Shown: positions 45,817 through 56,257, counted from the first letter of the stretch. The stretch: DNA of 64,000 bases from Ideonella aquatica (GCF_018069755.1 NZ_JAGQDE010000011.1:1-64000); one strand, 5' to 3'. A program made the numbers and translations. The notes: a model not told the origin generated them from the letters alone.

Positions 45817-46073
45817 GTTGACGCGCCCCCCTCCCGTGGGTCCGACGATCGGCCCTGCATCTGACGCCAGACCATTGTGCTGCCGGCGGGTGGGGAGCGC
45901 GCAATTGGGGCCGGTCCGGAGGATCGACCGGCAGCGCCCCGCACCAACCCAGGGCCTGGCCGCTTGTTCGAGGGCGTGTGCTTGCCCGGGAGATCCCTCT
46001 CCAGTGGGATCGACGAGCTGGGGGCGCCTGGGCCAGACTGCCTGACCGACAAGCACAAGACAAGGGCAGGGAC

Positions 46074-47492
46074 ATGGAATTGCTTCACCACGGCGCCACC
46101 CGCGGCGTCACCGGCTCGTGCCACCAGTTGCTGGCCGATTGCGGCCGCTCGGTGCTGGTGGATTGCGGGTTGTTCCAGGGCGCAGAAACCTCCTCCGACG
46201 GCAGCGCTGGCGCGGGGCGGCTGGACGTGGGCTTTGCGCTGCAGGGCGTGCAGGCGCTGGTGCTCACGCATGTCCACATTGACCACGTGGGGCGCGTGCC
46301 GCAGCTGGTGGCGGCGGGTTTTGAGGGGCCCATCCTGTGCAGCCAGGCCTCGGCCGAGCTGCTGCCGCTGGTGCTGGAAGACGCCATGGAAATCGGCTTT
46401 GCGGCCGAGCGCCATCTGGTGGCGCCGCTGCTGGCGCGGCTGCGTCAGCGCCTGCAGCCGCTGCACTACGGCCGCTGGCACACGCTGTGGGACGACGCCC
46501 GCGGCCAGCTGATGGTGCGGCTGCAGCCGGCCGGCCACATCCTGGGCTCGGCCTTTGTAGAGCTGGACCTGCGCGAGCCCGGCCGCACCTCGCAACGCAT
46601 CGTGTTCTCGGGCGATCTGGGCGCCACCGACACGCCGCTGCTGCCCGATCCCGCCCTGCCGCGCGGCGGCGCCGATGTGCTGGTGCTTGAAAGCACCTAC
46701 GGCAACCGCCTGCACGATGACCGGCGCCAGCGCCGCCAGCGCCTGCAGGCCGTCATTGAACGCGCGCTGGCCAACCGCGGCACGGTGCTGATCCCGGCCT
46801 TCAGCATTGGCCGCACGCAGGAGCTGCTGTACGAGCTGGAAGACATCGTCCACACCCAGCGCCAGCAGCCCGCGGCGCCGGGGCTGGCCTGGGGCGACCT
46901 GGCCGTGGTGGTCGACTCCCCGCTGGCGGCCGATTTCACACGCGGCTACGCGCGGCTCAAGGCCTACTGGGACGATGAAGCCCGGGCCCAGCTGGCGGCG
47001 GGGCGGCACCCGCTGGACTTCTCGCAGCTGCAGACGGTGGGGCCGCATGACCAGCACCTGCAGGTGGTGAACCACCTGGCGCGCACCGGCGAGCCGGCCA
47101 TCGTGATTGCCGCCAGCGGCATGTGCGCGGGCGGGCGCATCGTGAACTACCTGAAAGCCCTGCTGCCCGATGCCCGCCACGACGTGCTGCTGTGCGGCTA
47201 CCAGGCGGTGGGCACGCCGGGCCGGCGCCTGCAGGAACAGGCGGGCCGCGCCCCGGACCCGTCCGCCCGCGTTGACCTGGACGGCCAGACCGTGCCCATC
47301 CGCGCCCATGTCCACCTGCTGGGCGGCTACTCGGCCCACGCCGACCAGGCCCAGCTGCTGGCCTGGGTGGCGGGCCTGCCGCGCCCGCCGCGCCAGCTGC
47401 GCCTGGTCCACGGCGACGCCACCGCCAAGGCCATGCTGGCCGGCCTGCTGCGCCAGCGCTACCCCGGCACCGAGGTCCTGATCCCGGGTTGA
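46074..47492 (+). CDS. Metallo-beta-lactamase/beta-CASP ribonuclease (YSH1-like)
   Basis: 472 residues. The metallo-beta-lactamase motif HVHIDH near residue 64 is followed by FSGDLGATDTPLLPDP and the beta-CASP region with LESTYGNR, IPAFSIGRTQELLYEL, SGMCAGGRIVNYL and the C-terminal HLLGGYSAHAD zinc histidines. The family includes RNA endo/exonucleases related to CPSF-73 and archaeal aCPSF. Bacterial members of this size usually act on RNA, but their physiological substrates are little known. ATG 46074 follows an AGGGCAGGGA ribosome-binding sequence. Divergent from the cyclase operon; no functional link is visible. Confidence 0.9.
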   Translation: MELLHHGATRGVTGSCHQLLADCGRSVLVDCGLFQGAETSSDGSAGAGRLDVGFALQGVQALVLTHVHIDHVGRVPQLVAAGFEGPILCSQASAELLPLVLEDAMEIGFAAERHLVAPLLARLRQRLQPLHYGRWHTLWDDARGQLMVRLQPAGHILGSAFVELDLREPGRTSQRIVFSGDLGATDTPLLPDPALPRGGADVLVLESTYGNRLHDDRRQRRQRLQAVIERALANRGTVLIPAFSIGRTQELLYELEDIVHTQRQQPAAPGLAWGDLAVVVDSPLAADFTRGYARLKAYWDDEARAQLAAGRHPLDFSQLQTVGPHDQHLQVVNHLARTGEPAIVIAASGMCAGGRIVNYLKALLPDARHDVLLCGYQAVGTPGRRLQEQAGRAPDPSARVDLDGQTVPIRAHVHLLGGYSAHADQAQLLAWVAGLPRPPRQLRLVHGDATAKAMLAGLLRQRYPGTEVLIPG

Positions 47493-47594
47493 TGTGCAAA
47501 AAGTGGGTAGAAACCCCTAGCCCTAGGGGGCGACGGCCGGCCTCCATGATCTCTATGCTGCATTGCAACAACCCTGGCATTGAAAGGACCTGCA

Positions 47595-47771
47595 ATGAAG
47601 CGCGTCTCATGGGGCAAACTGCCGGTGCTGCTGATGGGTCTGGTCATGATGCACAGCAGCATGGCAGCCGACGGAACCCTCCCCAGCACCTCTGATCTGG
47701 ACACCCTGCTGGCCGGCCTGGCCGCGGGCGTGCTGGCCGTGGGGCTGATGCTGCGCCGGCTCAAGCGCTGA
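47595..47771 (+). CDS. 58-residue membrane protein with basic C-terminus
   Basis: ATG 47595 has an AAAGGA ribosome-binding site upstream. The product has a signal-like start (GKLPVLLMGLVMMHSSMAA), a short polar middle (GTLPSTSDLD) and a final helix TLLAGLAAGVLAVGLMLRRLKR. This tripartite end (helix followed by a basic stop) resembles small sorting-type or single-pass proteins, but no PEP-CTERM or LPXTG motif is present. It lies 102 bases after the ribonuclease gene. Function unknown. Confidence 0.55.
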   Translation: MKRVSWGKLPVLLMGLVMMHSSMAADGTLPSTSDLDTLLAGLAAGVLAVGLMLRRLKR

Positions 47772-48003
47772 GCCACCAGCGGCGCCTGGCCGGGCTCGGT
47801 AGGTGCAGCACCCACCGGCCATCAAGGCCCTTGCGGCACAGCTCGCGCGGGCGGCAGGCGACCACCACGCCAGGATCGAACACGCGGCGCGCGGCGTTCA
47901 GCTGCGGCCTCATGCAGACCGTGCCGGCCACCATGACGTGCCGGACCTGGGCGCCGGTCAGGCCCCGGGGAACACGCAGATCTGTGCATTCCACCACCCC
48001 CAT
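47761..48003 (-). CDS. Possible 80-residue hypothetical protein, convergent with the 58-residue gene
   Basis: A minus-strand frame from ATG 48003 with GC3-biased codons (VECTDLRVPRGLTGAQVRHV; NAARRVFDPGVVVACRPREL). It has no strong ribosome-binding site, overlaps the 3' end of the small plus-strand gene by 11 bases and shows no recognised motif. The protein-like composition argues for a gene or a remnant of one; it remains doubtful. The rest of 47772-48090 shows nothing else. Confidence 0.35.
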   Translation of the reverse strand: MGVVECTDLRVPRGLTGAQVRHVMVAGTVCMRPQLNAARRVFDPGVVVACRPRELCRKGLDGRWVLHLPSPARRRWWLSA

Positions 48004-48090
48004 CCGCTCAAGGCGCCCGCTCGCCCGCCGATGAAGCCGTCTTGACGCGCGTCTCGTTCCGGAGGCGCGCCCGGATGGTGGGTGGCAGCA

Positions 48091-49941
48091 ATGCGGCAGA
48101 CGAATCGGCGCGACAGCGCCCGCTTGGGCGGTGGGGCCCGGCGGTGGCAAGGATGGGTGGGTGCGGGGCTGCTGGCGCTGCTGGCCGGCTGCGGCGGGGG
48201 TGACCCGGCGGCCACCGAGGCCACCGAAGCCACGGCCGATCCGGCACAGGCCGCGGACAGCACCACCGTCAGCACCTTCGAGGTGGCGCAGGCCGCCACC
48301 CCGGCCCAGCCCACCATCCGGGCCGACGCCTTCCGGCTGCTGACCCAGGCCAGCTTTGGGCCGACCGAGGCCGAGATCCAGCGCGTCATGAGCATCGGCC
48401 CGGCCGCCTGGATCGACGCGCAGATGGCGCTGCCGGTGCAGGGCTCGCACCTGTCGCGCTGGCTGGCGGATGACGCCGCGGCGCGCGCCCGCAACCCGGG
48501 TCTGACGGCCGGCGGGGCGTCGGTGGCCTCGTCCTTCTACCAGCAGGCGCTGTTCGGCCAGGACCAGCTGCGCCAGCGGGTGGCCTTTGCGCTGTCCGAG
48601 ATCATGGTGGTCTCCAGCTACGACATGTCGGGCCGCAAGGCGGTGGCCGTGGCCTCCTACCTGGACATGCTGCGCGCCAACGCGCTGGGCAACTACCGCC
48701 AGCTGATCGAAAAGGTGGCCCTGCACCCGGCGATGGGCATGTACCTGTCGCACCTGAAGAACCGCAAGGGCGACCCGGTGGGTGGCCGCGAGCCCGACCA
48801 GAACTTCGCCCGCGAGCTGATGCAGCTGTTCAGCGTGGGCCTGGTGGCGCTGAATGCCGACGGCACGCCGCGCCTGGTGGGCGGCCGGCCGCTTGAGAAC
48901 TACGGCCCCGACGACGTCGAAGGGCTGTCGCAGGTGATGACCGGGTTCTCCTGGGCGGGCCCGGACACCTCCAGCGCGCGCTTTTCAACGGCCTTTGTGG
49001 CCGCCGGTGACGCCGCCTGGCGCCCGATGCAGGGCTACCCGGCCTTCCACGAGACCCAGGCCAAGCACTTCCTGGGCACCACCGTGGCGGCGCAGGCCAC
49101 CGCCCAGCCGGCGCTGAGCCTGCGCCAGGCGCTGGATACGCTGGCCGCGCACCCGTCGGTGGGGCCGTTCATCGGCCGCCAGCTGATCCAGCGTCTGGTG
49201 ACCAGCCAGCCCAGCCGGGCCTATGTGGCGCGCATCTCGGCGGTGTGGGCCAACAACGGTGCCGGCGTGCGCGGCGACCTGCGCGCAGTGGTGCGCGCCA
49301 TCTTGCTGGACCCTGAGGCGCGCAGCGCCGCCACCGCCGCCAGCCCGGCCTTTGGCAAGCTGCGCGAGCCGGTGCTGCGCCAGACCGCGCTGCTGCGCGC
49401 GCTGGGCGCGAAGTCCGATTCCGGCCAGGTGCTGATGGAGGTGGACGACGACCCGGCCAGCGGCCTGGGCCAGACGCCGATGCGCTCGCCCACGGTGTTC
49501 AACTTCTTCCGCCCCGGCCATGTGCCGATGGAAGGCCAGTCGGGCGCCCTGGGCATGACCGTGCCCGAATGGCAGACCACCACCGAGGTCAGTGTGGCCG
49601 GCTATGTGAACCACGTGGCGCGGCTGCTGACGGTGGGCGTGGGCACACACAACCGCACCGCCCAGGGCACGCGCCCGGACCTGCACCCCGACCTGTCGGC
49701 GCTGCTGGCGCTGGCCGGCTCGCCCACCCAGCTGGTGGAGGCCACCACCGCGCGCCTGCTGGGCCCGTCGGCGCCGGCCGCGCTGAAGACGCTGGTGCTG
49801 CAGGGTGTGACCGGCATTGCCGTGCCCGCCCTGAAGGCCGACGGCAGCAACCGCGCCAAGGTCAATGACGCCCTGCTGCGGCGTGTCCAGGCCGCGGTGC
49901 TGATCACCGCCGCCAGCCCCGAATTCATCGTCCAGAGGTGA
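48091..49941 (+). CDS. DUF1800 lipoprotein
   Basis: 616 residues from ATG 48091 (GTG 48082 is an alternative). The N-terminus is WVGAGLLALLAGCGGGDPAA, a lipobox (LLAGC) predicting a lipoprotein. DUF1800 landmarks are DAFRLLTQASFGPTEAEIQR, QDQLRQRVAFALSEIMVVSS, DQNFARELMQLFSVGLVALN and PFIGRQLIQRLVTSQPSRAY. The biochemical function of DUF1800 is not established. It is almost always paired with a DUF1501 protein, which follows here with a 4-base overlap. The family is common in Planctomycetes and Burkholderiales. No direct link with the polysaccharide genes is visible. Confidence 0.9.
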   Translation: MRQTNRRDSARLGGGARRWQGWVGAGLLALLAGCGGGDPAATEATEATADPAQAADSTTVSTFEVAQAATPAQPTIRADAFRLLTQASFGPTEAEIQRVMSIGPAAWIDAQMALPVQGSHLSRWLADDAAARARNPGLTAGGASVASSFYQQALFGQDQLRQRVAFALSEIMVVSSYDMSGRKAVAVASYLDMLRANALGNYRQLIEKVALHPAMGMYLSHLKNRKGDPVGGREPDQNFARELMQLFSVGLVALNADGTPRLVGGRPLENYGPDDVEGLSQVMTGFSWAGPDTSSARFSTAFVAAGDAAWRPMQGYPAFHETQAKHFLGTTVAAQATAQPALSLRQALDTLAAHPSVGPFIGRQLIQRLVTSQPSRAYVARISAVWANNGAGVRGDLRAVVRAILLDPEARSAATAASPAFGKLREPVLRQTALLRALGAKSDSGQVLMEVDDDPASGLGQTPMRSPTVFNFFRPGHVPMEGQSGALGMTVPEWQTTTEVSVAGYVNHVARLLTVGVGTHNRTAQGTRPDLHPDLSALLALAGSPTQLVEATTARLLGPSAPAALKTLVLQGVTGIAVPALKADGSNRAKVNDALLRRVQAAVLITAASPEFIVQR

Positions 49942-51455
49942 GCCCCGTGAGCCCTTCCCTGTCCCGCCGCGCCTGGTTGCGCCAGGCCGCCCTGTACACC
50001 GCCAGCCCGATGGCGCTGAACCTGCTGGCGATGCAGCAGGCCGCTGCGGCCAGCACCAGCGGCTACAAGGCCCTGGTCTGCGTCTTCCTGTTTGGCGGCA
50101 ACGACGCCTGCAACACCGTGCTGCCGCTGGACGCGGCCTCCTGGGCCGCTTACGAAGCCGCGCGCGGCGGCGGCGGCGACCCGGTGGCCCTGGCGGCGCC
50201 GGGCACCCCGGCGCGGCCGGGTGCCTCGTCGGTGAATGCGCGCCTGGGCGGCGTGCTGCCGCTGGAGCCGCTGAGCGCCCTGCCCGGCGGGCGCCAGATG
50301 GCGCTGCACCCGGTGCTGGGCACAGTGCGCGATCTGTTTGCGGCACGCCGCCTGGCCGTGGTGGCCAACGTGGGTGCGCTGTCGCAGCCACTGACCAAGG
50401 CCGACTGGGCCGCCGGCCGCGGCAGCCGGCCCGGGCGGCTGTTCTCGCACAACGACCAGCAGGCCTACTGGCAGTCGTTTGGCAACGAGGGCAGCACCCA
50501 GGGCTGGGGCGGCGCCTTTGCGGCGCGCGCCGGGGCGTCGAATGCCCACCCGGGCCTGGCGGCCATGGGCGTCAACGGCAGCACGGTGTGGACCAGCGCG
50601 GCGGGCCTGCCCGGCGGCCAGATCTCGGGCACCGGGCCGGTGCGCCTGGGCGGCGCGGGCGAGACCCTGCTGGGCAGCGCGGTCACGCGCCAGGCCCTGC
50701 TGGCCGCGGCCAGCCGCCAGCGCGGCACGGGCGTGCTCGAGGGCGATCTGGCAGCGCTGACCCAGCGCTCGATGAACACCGAATCGCTGCTGTCGGCCGC
50801 GCTGCCGGCCTTGGCCGCGGGTCCGTGGAGCAGCGCGGGGGCCAAGAGCCAGGCCACCGATCCGCTGCTGCAGTGCCCTGACCCGCTGGGCGGCGCCGCC
50901 GCCTTCAACCCGCTGGCCGGCCAGCTGCAGGCGGTGGCGCGGGTGATTGCCGCGCGCAGTGCGCTGGGCATGGGGCGGCAGGTGTTTTTTGTCAGCCTGA
51001 GCGGCTGGGACACGCACGACAACCAGCCGTCGCGCCACGCGCTGCTGCTGGCGCAGCTGTCGCACGGCCTGGGCTACTTTGACCGCACGCTGCAGCAGAT
51101 GGGCGTGGACCAGTCGGTGACCACCTTCACCGCCAGCGATTTCGGGCGCAGCTTCGTCAGCAACGGCGACGGCACCGACCACGGCTGGGGCGGCCACCAC
51201 CTCGTGATGGGCGGCGCGGTGCGGGGTGGCGAGCTGTACGGCAGCCTGCCCGTGTACGGCGCGGCGCTGGGCAACGGCGAGTTTGACAGCCCTGACCAGA
51301 TCCAGCGCGGCGCGCTGCTGCCCAGCACCGGCCTGGCCAGCTACGCCGCCACGCTGGGGCGCTGGTTCGGCCTGAGCGACAGCGAGCTGCTGGCCCTGCT
51401 GCCGGCGCTGGGCAACTGGCCCAGCAGCTCACGCCGACTGGGCTTCTTGGGGTGA
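49938..51455 (+). CDS. DUF1501 protein with probable Tat signal
   Basis: 505 residues from a GTG at 49938 that overlaps the DUF1800 stop (GTGA); a second GTG at 49947 is possible. The N-terminus SLSRRAWLRQAALYTASPMA has a twin-arginine motif, so it is probably exported folded. Family landmarks are LVCVFLFGGNDACNTVLPLD, SGWDTHDNQPSRHALLLAQL, FTASDFGRSFVSNGDGTDHG and WGGHHLVMGGAVRGGELYGS, reminiscent of the alkaline-phosphatase/sulfatase superfamily. The role is unknown. Together with DUF1800 it forms a two-gene export unit. Confidence 0.92.
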   Translation: MSPVSPSLSRRAWLRQAALYTASPMALNLLAMQQAAAASTSGYKALVCVFLFGGNDACNTVLPLDAASWAAYEAARGGGGDPVALAAPGTPARPGASSVNARLGGVLPLEPLSALPGGRQMALHPVLGTVRDLFAARRLAVVANVGALSQPLTKADWAAGRGSRPGRLFSHNDQQAYWQSFGNEGSTQGWGGAFAARAGASNAHPGLAAMGVNGSTVWTSAAGLPGGQISGTGPVRLGGAGETLLGSAVTRQALLAAASRQRGTGVLEGDLAALTQRSMNTESLLSAALPALAAGPWSSAGAKSQATDPLLQCPDPLGGAAAFNPLAGQLQAVARVIAARSALGMGRQVFFVSLSGWDTHDNQPSRHALLLAQLSHGLGYFDRTLQQMGVDQSVTTFTASDFGRSFVSNGDGTDHGWGGHHLVMGGAVRGGELYGSLPVYGAALGNGEFDSPDQIQRGALLPSTGLASYAATLGRWFGLSDSELLALLPALGNWPSSSRRLGFLG

Positions 51456-51507
51456 TCCGGTCGGGGCGGACCGGCGATACTTCGGGTCCGCCACTTGCCC
51501 GCGAGCC

Positions 51508-52047
51508 ATGCACATTGAGACCACCGCCCTGGAAGGCGTCCTGATCTTCACGCCCAAGCGATTTGGCGATGACCGGGGCTTCTTCATGGAAAGCTTCAAC
51601 CAGCGCGTCTTTGACGACGCCGTGGGCCAGCCCACGGCCTTTGTGCAGGACAACCACTCACGCTCGGCCAAGGGCGTGCTGCGCGGCCTGCACTTCCAGA
51701 ACGCGCCGCATGCCCAGGGCAAGCTGGTGCGGGTGGCCGCGGGTGCGGTGTTTGACGTGGCGGTGGACATCCGCCCCGGCAGCGCCACCTTCGGCCGCTG
51801 GGTGGGCGTGGAGCTGAGCGCCGACAACCAGCGCCAGCTGTGGATTCCGCCGGGCCTGGCGCACGGCTTTCTGGTGCTCAGCGACAGCGCCGATTTCCTC
51901 TACAAGACCACCGATTACTACGCGCCCCAGGCCGAGGGCGCGATCCGCTGGGACGACCCCGACCTGGCGATCGCCTGGCCCGATGTGGGCAGGGCGCCGC
52001 TGCTGTCCGCCAAGGACGCCGCGGCCCCGCCGCTGAACCCACGCTGA
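51508..52047 (+). CDS. rmlC: dTDP-4-dehydrorhamnose 3,5-epimerase family protein
   Basis: 179 residues, the normal RmlC length. The cupin sequence has DDRGFFMESFNQRVF, FVQDNHSRSAKGVLRGLHFQ with the catalytic-type His, VRVAAGAVFDVAVDIRPGSA and WIPPGLAHGFLVLSDSADFL. It would convert dTDP-4-keto-6-deoxyglucose to the rhamnose precursor. RmlA, B and D are not in the window, so either they are encoded elsewhere or this is a related epimerase. First of a plus-strand group of nucleotide-sugar genes. Confidence 0.9.
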   Translation: MHIETTALEGVLIFTPKRFGDDRGFFMESFNQRVFDDAVGQPTAFVQDNHSRSAKGVLRGLHFQNAPHAQGKLVRVAAGAVFDVAVDIRPGSATFGRWVGVELSADNQRQLWIPPGLAHGFLVLSDSADFLYKTTDYYAPQAEGAIRWDDPDLAIAWPDVGRAPLLSAKDAAAPPLNPR

Positions 52048-52108
52048 TCCCTGGCGGGCGCGAATCCTGCGTTCCTTCTTCATCACCTCCCTAGACCGAG
52101 ACCCTGCA

Positions 52109-53557
52109 ATGACTGATAAGACCCCCGTCGTTCCCGTGATCATGGCCGGTGGCAGCGGCACCCGGCTGTGGCCGCTGTCGCGCGCCGGCTTCCCCAAGCA
52201 GTTCCTGGTGCTGTCGGGTGACAGCAGCCTGTTCCAGCAGGCCGCGCAGCGCCTGGCCGCGCTGGCCGCCCCGGATCTGGCGGTGCAGCCGCTGGTGGTG
52301 GTGGGCAATGCCGAGCACCGCTTTCTGACGCTCGAACAGCTGCGCGAAATCAAGCAGGAGCCGGCGGCCGTGCTGCTGGAGCCGGCCGGCCGCAACACCG
52401 CGCCCGCGCTGACCCTGGCGGCGCTGCAGGCGCGCGCCGACGGCGGCGACCCGGTGATGGTGGTCACCCCGGCCGACCAGACCGTGGCCGATGGGGCGGC
52501 CTTCAATGCCGCGCTGCGCCAGGCCGTGGCCCAGGCCGCGCAGGGCAGCATCGTGATCCTGGGCGTCACGCCCGACAAGCCCGAGACCGGCTACGGCTAC
52601 ATCCGCGCCGAGGCCGGCAGCGGCTCGCCGGCCAAGGTCGCGCGCTTTGTGGAAAAGCCTGACGCCGCCACCGCCGCGGCCTACCTGGCCGAGGGTGGCT
52701 ACACCTGGAACTCGGGCATGTTCGTGCTGCGCGCCTCGGTGTGGCTGGCGGCGCTGGCGCAGTTCCGCCCCGACATCCTGCGCGCCTGCGAGGCCGCCTG
52801 GGCCGGCCGCCAGGCCGACGGCCGCTTCGTGCGCCCGGACAAGGCCGCCTTCGAGGCCGTGCCCTCCGAATCGGTGGACTATGCGGTGATGGAGCGCTGC
52901 CCCGGCAGCGCCTTCGACATCCGCGTGGTGCCGCTGGCCGCCGGCTGGAACGACCTGGGCGCCTGGGATGCCGTGTGGCAGGTGGGCGCGCAGGACGAGG
53001 CCGGCAACGTGGCCGCGGGCGACGTGATGCTGCACGACACCGAGCGCACCTTGGTCCACGCCAGCAGCCGCCTGGTGACCACCGTGGGCGTGCGCGACCT
53101 GGTGGTGGTGGAAACCTCCGACTCGGTGATGGTGGCCGACCGCAGCCGCAGCCAGGACGTCAAGCACATCGTCAACCGCCTGGCCGCCGGTGGCCGCAGC
53201 GAGCAGCTGCTGCACCGCAAGGTCCACCGCCCCTGGGGCTGGTACGACAGCATCGACATGGGCCCGCGCTTCCAGGTCAAGCGCATCATGGTCAAGCCGG
53301 GCGCCTCGCTCAGCCTGCAGATGCACCACCACCGCGCCGAGCACTGGATCGTGGTCAGCGGCACGGCCGAGATCACCAACGGCGACAAGACCCTGCTGCT
53401 GACCGAAAACCAGAGCACCTACATCCCGCTGGGCCAGGTACACCGCCTGGCCAACCCGGGCAAGGTGGACCTGGAGATTGTGGAAGTGCAGTCGGGCAGC
53501 TACCTGGGCGAGGACGACATCGTCCGCTTCGAGGACACCTACGGCCGCACCAGCTGA
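52109..53557 (+). CDS. manC: Mannose-1-phosphate guanylyltransferase / mannose-6-phosphate isomerase
   Basis: 482 residues, the standard bifunctional type II length. The nucleotidyltransferase part starts with VPVIMAGGSGTRLWPLSRAG and includes FVEKPDAATAAAYLAEGGY and WNSGMFVLRAS. The C-terminal cupin isomerase part has VHRPWGWYDSIDMGPRFQVK, QMHHHRAEHWIVVSGTAEIT and IPLGQVHRLANPGKVDLEIV. It makes GDP-mannose, implying mannose, fucose or a related sugar in one of the surface glycans. A phosphomannomutase is not in the window. Confidence 0.94.
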   Translation: MTDKTPVVPVIMAGGSGTRLWPLSRAGFPKQFLVLSGDSSLFQQAAQRLAALAAPDLAVQPLVVVGNAEHRFLTLEQLREIKQEPAAVLLEPAGRNTAPALTLAALQARADGGDPVMVVTPADQTVADGAAFNAALRQAVAQAAQGSIVILGVTPDKPETGYGYIRAEAGSGSPAKVARFVEKPDAATAAAYLAEGGYTWNSGMFVLRASVWLAALAQFRPDILRACEAAWAGRQADGRFVRPDKAAFEAVPSESVDYAVMERCPGSAFDIRVVPLAAGWNDLGAWDAVWQVGAQDEAGNVAAGDVMLHDTERTLVHASSRLVTTVGVRDLVVVETSDSVMVADRSRSQDVKHIVNRLAAGGRSEQLLHRKVHRPWGWYDSIDMGPRFQVKRIMVKPGASLSLQMHHHRAEHWIVVSGTAEITNGDKTLLLTENQSTYIPLGQVHRLANPGKVDLEIVEVQSGSYLGEDDIVRFEDTYGRTS

Positions 53558-54772
<1,215 letters not shown>

Positions 54773-54950
54773 GCAGACCTGCGGGAGCGTGCAAATGTCC
54801 CGCACAGGGCCGCGCACACAGGCCGAAGCCCCCAGTTTTTTGACCTGCGCGCCGAATGAATGGCCGCATAATTCACCGCGTGCAGTAGCAGGCTCGTCAG
54901 AAGCAGTCCCGCCTGCACCATTCGAAAGCTGACACAAGGAAAGTATCGAC

Positions 54951-55343
54951 ATGGGTATCAAGGAACTGGCCGCCAAGGTGGCCGCCGCTCACCCCGAGAT
55001 CGCTGCACCGCAGATCAACAAGGTGCTGCGCACCGCGCTGACCGCTCTGGCCGAAGAACTCGGCAGCGCTGCCGATGGCCCGCTGAAGCTGTCTCCCCTG
55101 GGTAACTTCCAGGTGATGACCAAGCCCGTCAAGGGCGAAGAAGGTGGCGAGTCCAAGCGCCGCATCATCCTGAAGCTGGCCAAGGCCAAGGACGCCGAGT
55201 CCAAGGCTGAGCGCTCCGGCAAGAAGGCCCCGGGCGCCGAGCGCAGCGCCGCGCGCGCCGAGAAAAAGGCGGCCCGCCAGGCCGGCAAGGCCGCGACCAA
55301 GGCAGCCACCAAGGCCGCCGCCAAGGCTGCCAAGCCCGCCTGA
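54951..55343 (+). CDS. HU-like nucleoid protein with histone H1-like Lys/Ala tail
   Basis: 130 residues. Residues 1 to about 80 resemble a short HU/IHF-type fold (MGIKELAAKVAAAHPEIAAP, INKVLRTALTALAEELGSA, LSPLGNFQVMT, KRRIILKLAKAKD). The C-terminal 50 residues are almost only Lys, Ala, Arg and Glu, with AATKAATKAAAKAAKPA repeats as in histone H1. An AAGGAAAG ribosome-binding site precedes the ATG. Upstream, TTGACC and CATAAT hexamers are spaced 21 bases, a poor promoter fit. It is probably a DNA-binding protein of the HU-with-tail type known in betaproteobacteria. It lies between nucleotide-sugar and acetyltransferase genes. Confidence 0.78.
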   Translation: MGIKELAAKVAAAHPEIAAPQINKVLRTALTALAEELGSAADGPLKLSPLGNFQVMTKPVKGEEGGESKRRIILKLAKAKDAESKAERSGKKAPGAERSAARAEKKAARQAGKAATKAATKAAAKAAKPA

Positions 55344-55411
55344 GTCTCACCAGGCCCCGCCCGCGCGCCTGACAGCGCCCGGGCGCACCAGCCGGGCCGC
55401 CAGGCCCTGAC

Positions 55412-55436
55412 GGCCCGAGTGCGCTGCGCTCGGGCC
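55412..55436 (+). terminator. Terminator-like hairpin after the HU-like gene
   Basis: GGCCCGAG (55412-55419) and CTCGGGCC (55429-55436) form a perfect 8-bp stem with a 9-base loop, followed by TTGCGCTTTCTC. The T content is modest. It lies about 70 bases after the stop codon and before the acetyltransferase gene. Confidence 0.55.
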
Positions 55437-55482
55437 TTGCGCTTTCTCGACGGTCCCACCGTCCTCTCATTGCCGCCTGAGC

Positions 55483-56214
55483 ATGCCGATCAAACTCACC
55501 TCGGGACTCATGGACAAGCTGACCGCGCGTGGCGTGTCGAGCCTGCTGTCCCCCGGCGCGACGCTGCCCGACAACGTGGTCCTCGAGCCGCCCTGCAGCC
55601 TGAAGTGGATGCAGATCGCGCATTCGCTGCACCTGGGCGCGTTCAGCTACGCGGTCAGCGGCTTCTACTTCGGCTGCCGCATCGGCCGCTACTGCTCGTT
55701 CGGTGAAAACGTCCAGATCGGTCGCCACCCGCACCCGATGCACTGGTTCAGCACCTCGCCGTTCTTCTACCAGGACTACAAGGGCGTGCTGGACATGCCG
55801 CCGCCCGAGGGCTGCGCGATGCAGCCGGCCAAGGATTTTCCGCGCACGGCACCGCCGGTGACGGCCAAGCTCACCACCATCGGCAACGACGTCTGGATCG
55901 GCCACGGCGCCTTCATCCTGCCGGGCGTGACGATTGGCGACGGCGCGGTGATCGCCGCCATGTCGGTGGTCACCAAGGACGTGCCGCCCTACGCCGTGGT
56001 GGCCGGCAGCCCGGCGGTGGTCAAGAAATACCGCTTCCGCGACAAGCGGGTCGAGCGCATGCTGCGCACCCGCTGGTGGGAGTTCGCCCCCTGGGACCTG
56101 AAGGGGGCGCCGGTGGACCAGTTCCCGGCCTTCATCGATTTCGTCGAACAACTGCGTGCCGATGGCAAGCAGACCTACCAGCCCGAGAAGATCCAGCTGT
56201 CCTCGCTGGTCTGA
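55483..56214 (+). CDS. Hexapeptide-repeat (CatB/WcaB-type) acetyltransferase
   Basis: 243 residues. The left-handed beta-helix core runs from [19 protein letters not shown] to [20 protein letters not shown] and [20 protein letters not shown], ending [14 protein letters not shown]. This matches the xenobiotic/virginiamycin acetyltransferase type, whose genes in polysaccharide loci usually encode sugar O- or N-acetyltransferases. The C-terminal [10 protein letters not shown] segment is also typical. It is located before the sulfotransferase gene, so both are likely glycan decorators. Confidence 0.85.
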   Translation: MPIKLTSGLMDKLTARGVSSLLSPGATLPDNVVLEPPCSLKWMQIAHSLHLGAFSYAVSGFYFGCRIGRYCSFGENVQIGRHPHPMHWFSTSPFFYQDYKGVLDMPPPEGCAMQPAKDFPRTAPPVTAKLTTIGNDVWIGHGAFILPGVTIGDGAVIAAMSVVTKDVPPYAVVAGSPAVVKKYRFRDKRVERMLRTRWWEFAPWDLKGAPVDQFPAFIDFVEQLRADGKQTYQPEKIQLSSLV

Positions 56215-56257
56215 GGGTCCCTGCCGCTGAGCCGTGCTGCGGCCGGCATGCTCCTCC

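Noticed and set aside
54830-54880. TTGACC and CATAAT as a promoter for the HU-like gene
   Set aside because: The spacing of 21 bases is outside the normal 16-18 range.
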